DNA of 64,000 bases from a virus: the IMG/VR virus record IMGVR_UViG_3300043409_001505, positions 1 to 64,000 of that record; one strand, 5' to 3'. The stretch's first letter is position 1, and every line of letters begins with the position of its first letter. Shown here one piece after another: positions 1-7,873 of this stretch. A program made the position numbers and the translations under genes. The notes under the pieces were generated by a model that made no database searches, was not told where the DNA came from, and worked only from the letters and a program-made list of their open reading frames with translations.

Positions 1-985
1 TTGCATTTAAGGCATCTAAGTCTATCACGGAAGTTAAGTTTATTCCTGTTGGTAGCCAAAACTGAAAAAATCTATTTGTGTTACCTGTTGTTAAATTGAA
101 AACATTTCCTGCGTTTTCTAATCTTTTTGTTAAGGTTCTTATTTGAGAACTCAGTGTTTGTTTAGTGGAACTATTGCCGTAAAATATTGCACGATAACCT
201 TTATATGTTAATGTGTTTGATGTTTTAGTTCCTGCACCAATATTGTTAGGTTCAAGAACCCCTAAACTATTTGGCTTTGTACCTGTTCCTGCAAAATGCG
301 ATATTTCTGCAGTGTAGTTTATATTAGATGTAGTTAGTGTAATAGTATCTGTTGTTGTAAAATCAGGTTCAAGTAAAAATGTATTTTTTAATATTCTATA
401 TGTGTCAGCAAGACCCCCATCATTTTGAATGTAATTCGCTATAAAATTAATAGTTAAATTTTCACCAACTTCCCTTGAGTTACTAGGTAAAATGTCTGCA
501 GTTAAATTTGCAGAAGGTTCTATAAAAACAGCAGGTATTGATTTTCTACCAATATAATTTACATAATCTACTAAATTCCAACCTTTTTTTAATTGTACTG
601 TATCACCATTGTGAAATTGACCCACAGTCTCATCGTTTTCTAAAACTAAAACAATATCGGTATCCTCAGGTACAATTGAAATATTGTTTTGAAAGAAATT
701 ATATTTTTTATCTGAGTAATCAATATCAAATGCTGTATGCCCTGTAACATATGTAAAATCATTTGGAATCAATCCTGTATTTTCTTCACCTACTTCCACT
801 TCTCGCCATTCCCATCGAGTACCTTCTTCTACACAATAGACTGTCAATCCTTTAGTGTAAGAATATGCAAGTTGGTCAAAAGCACCTAAATCAGATAATG
901 TCGCTTCGTTTGATGAGTATTCTTTTACATCTAAAGGTATTTGTGTTTGTGTTTTTAAACCTAACGGTATATTATTATAATCCAT
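1..985 (-). CDS. Probable virion/tail protein, 3' end cut by window edge
   Basis: An open frame runs leftward from an ATG at 983-985 to the window edge, giving 328 codons with no stop, so the C-terminus is missing. The N-terminus contains an acidic, tryptophan-rich stretch (RWEWREVEVGEEN) followed by mixed beta-rich sequence. It lies 8 nt beyond the next structural gene on the same strand and ends the visible late operon. Its position downstream of the capsid genes suggests a neck, tail or fibre component. I do not recognise a family, so the role is inferred from position only. Confidence 0.7.
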   Translation of the reverse strand, partial: MDYNNIPLGLKTQTQIPLDVKEYSSNEATLSDLGAFDQLAYSYTKGLTVYCVEEGTRWEWREVEVGEENTGLIPNDFTYVTGHTAFDIDYSDKKYNFFQNNISIVPEDTDIVLVLENDETVGQFHNGDTVQLKKGWNLVDYVNYIGRKSIPAVFIEPSANLTADILPSNSREVGENLTINFIANYIQNDGGLADTYRILKNTFLLEPDFTTTDTITLTTSNINYTAEISHFAGTGTKPNSLGVLEPNNIGAGTKTSNTLTYKGYRAIFYGNSSTKQTLSSQIRTLTKRLENAGNVFNLTTGNTNRFFQFWLPTGINLTSVIDLDALNA

Positions 986-993
986 AGTGTTAT

Positions 994-1650
994 TTATGTG
1001 AGTTTAATTTTAAAATTAATAGTTCCGTTAGCGTATATATTATTAGATACAAATAAAATTGATTTTGTTTCTGTCAAATAAGATTTATTAAATCCTGCAG
1101 TAACATCGTTATTTAAATAATCATAAATTTTATAATTGTCGGATAATTTTGAAGTGATAATTGAAAAACAAATTCTACCTACATTTACATAAGTAATATC
1201 TTTACCACTATCAAATACTGATGCAAATTCATTATTCTTACCAAGTACATACTCACTATCCGATTTAGTAATAACTTGAGGTATTGTGATTGTTGGAGAT
1301 TCTTCCTGCCAATAATATATTTTAACATATGTTGGTGATACGGGTGTATCGTTACAGTCATCTTTCTCAGCCTGAACAAAAGGGGTTCCTTTACTAGTCT
1401 GGTAAACTTTAATATAAGTATTATTACAAATTACATCTGAATTAAATAAAAGATGGTTATACATTTCTAAAAGTTGTAACTTTTCATCATTATTTAAATC
1501 TATACAACAATCTTGTAATAAATTGTATATAATATCAAGTATATAAATATCATCAGGAGTCATCGATTTACCAATTCTATTTTTATTATACTCTTTAGAT
1601 AAAGAATTAATTAATGTAGAATAATGTAATTTTTCATTTAATTGTTGCAT
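994..1650 (-). CDS. Hypothetical protein of the late structural operon
   Basis: This is a 218-aa protein with a helical N-terminal third (about residues 1-75) and a beta-rich remainder. Two cysteines sit together near residue 48. It lies between two late genes with gaps of about 8 nt, so it is surely cotranscribed with them. No family was recognised. The context suggests a tail or connector protein. Confidence 0.7.
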   Translation of the reverse strand: MQQLNEKLHYSTLINSLSKEYNKNRIGKSMTPDDIYILDIIYNLLQDCCIDLNNDEKLQLLEMYNHLLFNSDVICNNTYIKVYQTSKGTPFVQAEKDDCNDTPVSPTYVKIYYWQEESPTITIPQVITKSDSEYVLGKNNEFASVFDSGKDITYVNVGRICFSIITSKLSDNYKIYDYLNNDVTAGFNKSYLTETKSILFVSNNIYANGTINFKIKLT

Positions 1651-1657
1651 AACTTAG

Positions 1658-2239
1658 TTATTGTTGTGTAAATTTACTACATGAACTGCACGCAACAGTT
1701 TCACAATTTTTACATTTAGAAATATTACAAATCTTTTTAAGATCGTTTAACATTTCGATAGCTTGTGTATAATAACCAACCTCTATTGATTTTTGAATAC
1801 CATCTATTAATAGATTCACTACTACTACTAAATTACTATCATAAGTATTTATAGATGTAGTTTTGACACTTTTATTAAAATTCAATAAGTAATTCAGCAT
1901 ACATTTATAATACGGTTGTAAATTATATGTAATACCTAATGCAGGATCTTGACAGGTGGTACATGGTTGAGAACTTACGTAATTACTTGTAATTTCAGTA
2001 AACCAAATATCGTCAAAAGATTTAATATTTAACTCCTCTGCATTTACTAGAAAAACTTCTTTATTGTTAATTTGTTCTAATTTATACGTTAAATTAAAAC
2101 TTTTAGAATAATCTTTAAAAGTAAGATTGTTCCATAGTTGGATAGATGTTATCAAACTTCCTTCTGCAGTTTCTACATCTATCGCTAACTGTTGACCATC
2201 GTTTAATATTTCAAAATTATTTATTTTTACAGATCCCAT
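1658..2239 (-). CDS. Cysteine-rich late protein
   Basis: This 193-aa protein has a beta-rich N-terminal half. A CTTCQDP motif near residue 93 and a C-terminal cluster CKNCETVACSSC (about residues 174-187) could hold zinc or form disulfides. It begins just beyond the terminator that ends the previous gene and precedes the 994-1650 gene by 7 nt. I do not know a function. A virion assembly or tail role is inferred from position. Confidence 0.7.
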   Translation of the reverse strand: MGSVKINNFEILNDGQQLAIDVETAEGSLITSIQLWNNLTFKDYSKSFNLTYKLEQINNKEVFLVNAEELNIKSFDDIWFTEITSNYVSSQPCTTCQDPALGITYNLQPYYKCMLNYLLNFNKSVKTTSINTYDSNLVVVVNLLIDGIQKSIEVGYYTQAIEMLNDLKKICNISKCKNCETVACSSCSKFTQQ

Positions 2240-2246
2240 ATTTTTA

Positions 2247-2296
2247 TATAAAAAAAAGGCTGACTGCGTACATCTTAATGTTTACAATCAGCCTTT
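2247..2296 (-). terminator. Rho-independent terminator after 2318-3322 gene
   Basis: On the minus strand a 9-bp stem (AAAGGCTGA at 2288-2296 paired with its complement at 2255-2263) encloses 24 nt and is followed by a run of U residues. It sits directly after the stop codon of the 334-aa gene. Confidence 0.8.
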
Positions 2297-2317
2297 TAGG
2301 TTATTTAATTTATTTTA

Positions 2318-3322
2318 TTACACTACTGGTAAGTTAGCAGGAACTGTTGCATAGGTATCAACTGCAGTTCTAATTGAAGTAAGAATTGCATTTGTATTAG
2401 CATTGTTAGCTAATGTGTCAGTTACTTTATCTACAGCAATTGTTAATACTTTATACTGACGCTCTACACCAACAGATGTGTTAGGTACATAGTGTTTAAT
2501 ATGTATAAGGTTATACACACCTGCTTTAGAAGCATAAACTGGTGTACTATCAAAGTTTGCTGGATAACCATAATCTCTTGCGGGATCATATTTAAATCCT
2601 TTAAGAACATATTCCGCATTAGTAACCCATTTACCAGTTCCTGAACCAGGTTTTGGTGCAGTTACTTGAGTAGTAGTTAATAGTCCAAGATTTGAACCAT
2701 TCCCATTCGTAGGTACATTTTCAAAAACTTTACCTTTAACAGTAAATTGTAATTTACGTCCAGTATCTTTACCAGGTTTGTTTACCTGAATTTTTTCAGT
2801 AATCAAAATACCTGTACCATCAGCAACTGCTGTGAATTCATCTGATCCACGATTAGATAAATTTTTATTTAAAGACTTCAAAACTCCATCTCTAACAGTT
2901 GTTGCAGTATCGGAACCTAGTATTTGACCTGTTACGTAATATCCTGGAATAACTGTGAAGTTTTCAGGGGATAATTGATCCTCCAACCTAACTTCGACTT
3001 CATAGGTTCTTTTAGCTGCTACAACACCTGCTGTGTTGAAACCATCTATCTTATAAGAACCTAATACTTCAGGAGAGTAAGCCGATACTGTAACTTTATC
3101 TACATATTTAGGATCTACTTTATCAGAGAATTCAAATCCTCCAGGAATTCCGTCTGCTTTTTGCAACACATAGAAAGGTTTCTTAGCTGCAACATTCGTA
3201 CCATCTTTAGATAATACTTTTAATTCTTTGTCTGATGCTGATGCAATAAAAGTAGGTACCGTTGTTTCTGTAGCTACGGCATTTCCAATCATCATCTCGC
3301 CAACCTGAAAAGGTGTAAACAT
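2318..3322 (-). CDS. Predicted virion structural protein (beta-rich)
   Basis: This 334-aa protein is rich in Gly, Thr, Val and Ala, with short beta-strand-like segments throughout and few charged helices, as expected for a tail-tube, ring or auxiliary capsid protein. Codon choice is noticeably less AT-rich than in the early genes, which suggests strong expression. It has its own strong terminator downstream. In crAss-like phages several abundant virion proteins follow the capsid gene in this order. The exact position in the particle cannot be read from sequence. Confidence 0.65.
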   Translation of the reverse strand: MFTPFQVGEMMIGNAVATETTVPTFIASASDKELKVLSKDGTNVAAKKPFYVLQKADGIPGGFEFSDKVDPKYVDKVTVSAYSPEVLGSYKIDGFNTAGVVAAKRTYEVEVRLEDQLSPENFTVIPGYYVTGQILGSDTATTVRDGVLKSLNKNLSNRGSDEFTAVADGTGILITEKIQVNKPGKDTGRKLQFTVKGKVFENVPTNGNGSNLGLLTTTQVTAPKPGSGTGKWVTNAEYVLKGFKYDPARDYGYPANFDSTPVYASKAGVYNLIHIKHYVPNTSVGVERQYKVLTIAVDKVTDTLANNANTNAILTSIRTAVDTYATVPANLPVV

Positions 3323-3350
3323 AGTTTAATTTGTTTTAATTTATAATAAT

Positions 3351-4097
3351 TTATTCATTGGTTTGGCTCATTTGAGCCTTTACTTGTAAACCTTGAGGTT
3401 TGTAGTCTGCTAGTGCAAGTAACACCGCTCTATCTAATATTTCCCTACAAATTTCTGTATTTAATTCACAAGGTGTTTCTGCAAATATTCCATCAATTGT
3501 CAAATTGTCTAATGGGAACGCAGTATTTAAATTTGTAATAACGATAGGTTTTGGGTATTTAACATATCTAATTTGATATTCTAAAGAACCTGTTATATTA
3601 TACGGAGATATAATTTCAACAACTTTTACACCATTTACGTTTGATAAATCTAATCTCCAAGCATTTGAAGAATTTGGTTTTTCAAAAGGGTTATTAATTT
3701 GAACATTATACTCATCATAAGATATCGGTTTAATAGATAATGTTTTACCAGTATAACAATCTTCAGAAGTTATTTTAGCTTTCTCATTAACTATTAAAAA
3801 TAAATCATCTGGTAATAAATAATACTTAGCTTCAGAATCAATGTTTGAAGTATTAGTTATTGTTGTAGATGTTTTATAATCTTTGACTAATTGATTTAAA
3901 TCTCTACGTCTTTTTTCAGTAGCTTCAAAACCTTTTTGTTTACGATTGTTTAAAGGATCGTAGTAGTTTTTAACTAATTCTAATTGAGCACGAGTCAAAT
4001 AAACACTAAGCTCATAATCATCGATTCCTGGAGCAGAGTTACTTGCAATTGCATTGTAAGATATTAAAAATTCTTGCTTCAGTTCCTGATTAGTCAT
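3351..4097 (-). CDS. Predicted head-completion/connector protein
   Basis: The 248-aa product begins with a helical segment (MTNQELKQEFLISYNAIAS) containing LTRAQLELVKNYY, followed by beta-rich sequence. An N-terminal helical bundle that counts repeats of a tail or neck ring is common in phage adaptor proteins, and the gene sits three places after the capsid gene. The assignment to the neck is inferred. It starts 2 nt after the stop of the 4100-4957 gene, so translation is probably coupled. Confidence 0.6.
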   Translation of the reverse strand: MTNQELKQEFLISYNAIASNSAPGIDDYELSVYLTRAQLELVKNYYDPLNNRKQKGFEATEKRRRDLNQLVKDYKTSTTITNTSNIDSEAKYYLLPDDLFLIVNEKAKITSEDCYTGKTLSIKPISYDEYNVQINNPFEKPNSSNAWRLDLSNVNGVKVVEIISPYNITGSLEYQIRYVKYPKPIVITNLNTAFPLDNLTIDGIFAETPCELNTEICREILDRAVLLALADYKPQGLQVKAQMSQTNE

Positions 4098-4099
4098 AA

Positions 4100-4957
4100 T
4101 TATTTAATTTTTTCTATTTTAGCAGTTATCAAACTTCTAACATCTTGATTTTTTACGTTATCCAAATATGCTACAGCATTATCAAATGTTGCAATTTCTC
4201 CAGAATTACAAAGATCTAAACCATCTATAGTTGAATACTTATTTGATTTTTTTATAATAATACCTTTATCGATACCAACGTTAATTAATATCTTTGTATA
4301 AAGAGTTTTATCATTCATTATGCTTACAAATTTAGAAGGCTCATTATCAATAAATTCCTCTAATTTATGTTGTAACCATTCTAATTTAGATTCTGGTGAT
4401 AAAGGTTTATTTGTAAGTAATTTAAGAACGCTAAGTAATTTATCCTTATCATCTTCAATTTTACCATACATTTTAAATGCTTCTTTCTTAGCATCATATT
4501 TACCTTTGGATTCTAGCATTTCCTCATTCTCTCTACAAATTGCAAATTGATAAGTTTGTTTAACATTGCGACTTGCCCAATTAGGAGACACTTCGTTTTT
4601 CAACGATTCTAAAATTTTATATGATATATAATCCATAGGGTTACTTAGATCAAATCTATTGTTAGCATCTTCTTTATGTAAAGCAACTCTAAATGTATTC
4701 CAAAAATCACCATATACAGATAAATTCAAACCTGTAACATGTTCTAAATATTCTTTTTCGTCTGTTGTTAAAATATTAGCAATCGATCCATTCCTCATAA
4801 GAGGTGTGCAAAATTTACGAACAGCTTTTGATAGCAAACCACCTGAAATTACATGGTTTTTATCAACATTAGCAGCCATTCCTCTATTTCTATGTATATA
4901 TCTAACTACGACTACTTCATCTGGTAACGTAAAGTTATTCTTTAATGTTTTTTCCAT
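4100..4957 (-). CDS. Late protein downstream of major capsid gene
   Basis: This is a 285-aa, mostly helical and lysine-rich protein. It begins MEKTLKNNFTLPDEVVVVRYIHRNRGM and has no membrane segment. It lies between the capsid terminator and the 248-aa gene and is transcribed with the latter. A similarly placed, conserved, uncharacterised gene is usual in crAss-like phages. No function can be named from the sequence. Confidence 0.65.
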   Translation of the reverse strand: MEKTLKNNFTLPDEVVVVRYIHRNRGMAANVDKNHVISGGLLSKAVRKFCTPLMRNGSIANILTTDEKEYLEHVTGLNLSVYGDFWNTFRVALHKEDANNRFDLSNPMDYISYKILESLKNEVSPNWASRNVKQTYQFAICRENEEMLESKGKYDAKKEAFKMYGKIEDDKDKLLSVLKLLTNKPLSPESKLEWLQHKLEEFIDNEPSKFVSIMNDKTLYTKILINVGIDKGIIIKKSNKYSTIDGLDLCNSGEIATFDNAVAYLDNVKNQDVRSLITAKIEKIK

Positions 4958-5002
4958 TCTTCTTATTTATTTATCTTCTTCCGAAAGATTATTTTTTAAT
5001 TA

Positions 5003-5034
5003 TTAAAAAAAAGGGGGATGTGTCACCCCCTTTT
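5003..5034 (-). terminator. Strong terminator after major capsid gene
   Basis: A 9-bp GC-rich stem, four A plus GGGGG paired with CCCCC plus four T (5009-5017 with 5026-5034), has an 8-nt loop and is followed on the minus strand by eight U residues. It is the most stable terminator in the window, as expected behind the most abundant virion mRNA. Confidence 0.9.
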
Positions 5035-5087
5035 CTTATTTACAGAGGCGTTTACAAGATAAGTTGTAAAAATTGCGCTTGATTTTA

Positions 5088-6599
5088 TTAGTTTAATATT
5101 GCTGGAATCAAACTAGCTGTACGGCTAGCATCTTTAACTAATGAACCAACCCCTTCTACAAGAGCAGTCATTGTTGCAGAATCTTCCATTAATTGCATTG
5201 TACCACCTCTACGACCTGTATAAGGATCTCTGATACCTGCCATATATCCACGTAATTCATCAGAACCTCTAACTTTTACTTTTTGGATATTAGGCTCTTC
5301 CATTGAACCGATATAAAGAATGTCGTATCTGTAAGATTCAGCAACTCCTCCATCTGGATGAAGAATTTTGTTACGAACTTTATCATCATACATTGGATCA
5401 ACCTCTAACATTACATGAATGTTATTAGGTGCTCTAAATTCAGTAAATTGGAAACCTGCTCCATAAGAATTACTATGGAATTTAGAAGTAGTTTTTTGAA
5501 TGGCACTAGTGTTTGTATTATCAAAACCCAATGAAGCCCATCCTGAAGCAACTTCCATTACAGCTCTATGGAATTGAGCAGCACCTCTTTCACCAGTACG
5601 CAACATGAACTTTCTTTCTCCCCAATCTAATTTACCTTCTGATAATTCAGATAGTAAATCCTCTAATATACGAATAGAAAATCTATTGTAGTAAGTTGTG
5701 TTAGAAACTTCCATTTGCTCACGAATCCCTGAACCAGCTTTGATTTCAATATTAGCATTACCTTTATTCAAAAATCTACCATTTTCATCACGGTTTGTTT
5801 TACCAAACATGATTGTACGAGATTTGATACGAGATAAAGCTTTTTCAAACTGCCAGTAAACCTCTTGCATCCAAGTTGTAGAACTATGTACTTTACCAGT
5901 GTTAGGATCTCTTGTTTCAATACCTGCATGATATACTGGTTGAATTTTACAATCAATCATAGCTCCAGAAACTTTATGTTCCATACGGATTGAAGTAACA
6001 GAATTTCTCATTAAGAAAGGAGAGGTAAATTGAATACCAGCACCTTGGATTGATAACTCATCTTCAACAGGGGCACCCTCGATAGAGAATCTATTTCCTG
6101 GTAAAAACTCATCTCCAGGAATACCTAGTAATGATTCTTGACCACCCCATACTTCACAAGTATAAACATAATTAGAACCTTCTTCGTAAGGTTCTTCAAC
6201 AATTCTCATTTGATATGTATCAGGTCTGTTACCTGCAATCAAATGCATTTTTGTAAACCATTTTTCAGCGAACACCATTTCAAAGGTACCTCTGGCTGCA
6301 CCTACACCTACTGTATTAGCATCAACAATAGAACCATTCCATCTAGCTTCAACCAATCCTATATTACGTTCATCCGAACCAACAACTTTCCATACAAAAT
6401 CATCTGCCGTAGCTATAATTTTTTCAGGAAATAAAGATAAAGTTGTATCTAAATTTTTCATTCCTGAATTTTGCAATAACACAGTGGTTAATGGCGAAAT
6501 TAATTGCGGTTGAGACCCGAACAATTGAGAGATGTGGTTTTTTAAAGTAAGTCCAGACCAAGCTTGCGATTTGGTCATGATAAATTTACCTGCACTCAT
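5088..6599 (-). CDS. Major capsid protein (crAss-like, HK97-fold expected)
   Basis: This 503-aa protein has the size of crAss-like major capsid proteins (about 490-505 aa). It has an extended N-terminal arm, a central mixed alpha/beta region and a C-terminal stretch rich in small residues (SLVKDASRTASLIPAILN). It occupies the canonical place: terminase, portal, acidic protein, capsid. Codons are less AT-biased than in the early genes and a very strong terminator follows, both fitting high late expression. The fold is inferred from order, size and composition and is not demonstrated. The alternative would be another abundant head protein. Confidence 0.8.
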   Translation of the reverse strand: MSAGKFIMTKSQAWSGLTLKNHISQLFGSQPQLISPLTTVLLQNSGMKNLDTTLSLFPEKIIATADDFVWKVVGSDERNIGLVEARWNGSIVDANTVGVGAARGTFEMVFAEKWFTKMHLIAGNRPDTYQMRIVEEPYEEGSNYVYTCEVWGGQESLLGIPGDEFLPGNRFSIEGAPVEDELSIQGAGIQFTSPFLMRNSVTSIRMEHKVSGAMIDCKIQPVYHAGIETRDPNTGKVHSSTTWMQEVYWQFEKALSRIKSRTIMFGKTNRDENGRFLNKGNANIEIKAGSGIREQMEVSNTTYYNRFSIRILEDLLSELSEGKLDWGERKFMLRTGERGAAQFHRAVMEVASGWASLGFDNTNTSAIQKTTSKFHSNSYGAGFQFTEFRAPNNIHVMLEVDPMYDDKVRNKILHPDGGVAESYRYDILYIGSMEEPNIQKVKVRGSDELRGYMAGIRDPYTGRRGGTMQLMEDSATMTALVEGVGSLVKDASRTASLIPAILN

Positions 6600-6672
6600 A
6601 TTTATTTATTTGTTTTTTATAGTTACTTGTTAATTTCAGATATTTAACGTAACTTTTAAATACCTGTTTTCA

Positions 6673-7755
6673 TTATATGTTTAATACGTGTCCAGAAAAA
6701 TTATCATACGTATTAGAATCTTGTTGCCATAATGGTGTACCGTTATCTTTTAATCTAGTTTGTCTTGCAATCTTTTCCAAATCTTTAACTGCGCTCGATT
6801 TAGCAGTTGTTGAAATTTTACCTAAATCTTTAAATCCATTTGTAAGTTCATAAAAATGATACATTCTTATTTCAAATTCTAATGGGTTTTCTCTTCGTTC
6901 TTTCATGAACTTATTCTCAAAAGTACCATCTGGAGATTTACCTACAATATCGTTAATAGATTTATAAACTTTATCCTGTAAAGCTTTATTAGGTTTTAAA
7001 CCTGTAATTAAATCTTTAGTTTCATAAATAGTTTTCTTCATTTGCTCATCTAACTTAACTTGTTCAATCTTCTCAGATTCCAATCTAGCTTTATAAGCAG
7101 TAGCTTCTTTTTCAATTTCACGATTTTTAAACTCTTTAAGACTTTCTAAGGATTCTTCAGCATCTTCTAAAATTGCATCTTCTCCTAAATCAATTAATCG
7201 GTTTAATAATCTATTAGCTTTCTTATCGTCTAAACCTTGATTAATATAATCATCATAAATTATACGTTTAGCTAATTCAATATCATTTTTTAATAAATCA
7301 TTATTAATTGAATTTAAATCATTAATTTCTTTTTTAGCGACACCAATTTTATTTAAATCTATATTAGCTAAATAGTCATTGAATTTTATTTCAGCTTGAA
7401 TATCTAATTCTTTACTGAAAGCATTTGCAAAATCATCTGCAGATTTAATATCTTTTAAATCGATGTCAAGAGAAGGTAGCAATCCTTGTTCGTGAACAAA
7501 GGCGGCTAAAGAAGAATATAAGTTGGAAGAAGACTCACCGTCATCACCACCTTCACCTTCAACATCTTCCTCGTCTACTTCCTCTGAACTATCGTTCTCA
7601 ACGGGTTTATTATTATTTTCTAATGCATCATCTGCATTTACATCCTCATTGTTTTCTTCTCCTTCGGCTAGATCATCTTCAGGTATATCAAAATTAAAAT
7701 TTAATTCTTGACCCCCTTCAAATAAACCCATACCTAATTCATTATCGTCTTCCAT
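6673..7755 (-). CDS. Acidic scaffold-like head protein
   Basis: The 360-aa product starts with about 85 residues dominated by Glu, Asp and Asn (EEVDEEDVEGEGGDDGE) and continues as long charged helices with coiled-coil character. Phage scaffolding proteins are typically acidic, helical and encoded between portal and capsid genes, exactly as here, and crAss-like phages have a protein of this type at this locus. A scaffold or head-assembly role is therefore likely. A Bacteroidota-type -7 element lies at 7797-7804, about 40 nt upstream of the start codon. Confidence 0.7.
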   Translation of the reverse strand: MEDDNELGMGLFEGGQELNFNFDIPEDDLAEGEENNEDVNADDALENNNKPVENDSSEEVDEEDVEGEGGDDGESSSNLYSSLAAFVHEQGLLPSLDIDLKDIKSADDFANAFSKELDIQAEIKFNDYLANIDLNKIGVAKKEINDLNSINNDLLKNDIELAKRIIYDDYINQGLDDKKANRLLNRLIDLGEDAILEDAEESLESLKEFKNREIEKEATAYKARLESEKIEQVKLDEQMKKTIYETKDLITGLKPNKALQDKVYKSINDIVGKSPDGTFENKFMKERRENPLEFEIRMYHFYELTNGFKDLGKISTTAKSSAVKDLEKIARQTRLKDNGTPLWQQDSNTYDNFSGHVLNI

Positions 7756-7796
7756 TCGATTATATGTATGTGTTAATATATTTTATTCTAAGTATG

Positions 7797-7804
7797 TAAA
7801 GATA
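7797..7804 (-). promoter_or_regulatory. Bacteroidota-type -7 element upstream of scaffold-like gene
   Basis: On the minus strand the sequence reads TATCTTTA, close to the Bacteroidota -7 consensus TAnnTTTG, about 40 nt before the start codon at 7755. No good TTTG box is visible at -33, only a T-rich stretch at about the right distance. Confidence 0.5.
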
Positions 7805-7821
7805 CTAAATTCTATAAGCGA

Positions 7822-7855
7822 AAACAACTAAAAATTAAATTATCTTTAGTTGTTT
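7822..7855 (-). terminator. Inverted repeat after portal gene
   Basis: An 11-bp perfect stem (7822-7832 with 7845-7855) encloses 12 nt and lies just past the portal stop codon. On the minus strand the 3' arm ends in T residues, so it may terminate portal mRNA or protect its 3' end. The U-run is shorter than in the other terminators. Confidence 0.6.
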
Positions 7856-7873
7856 AATTTCCGCCCATAGCGT

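Noticed and set aside
538-747. Plus-strand 69-aa frame
   Set aside because: It is antisense to the truncated virion gene and has low-complexity, His/Tyr-rich composition.
1185-1379. Minus-strand 64-aa frame inside 994-1650
   Set aside because: It lies in another frame of a better coding region with no leader of its own. The same holds for 5768-5956 and 8602-8787.
7523-7711. Plus-strand Ser/Pro-rich 62-aa frame
   Set aside because: It is the antisense shadow of the acidic N-terminus of the scaffold-like gene.
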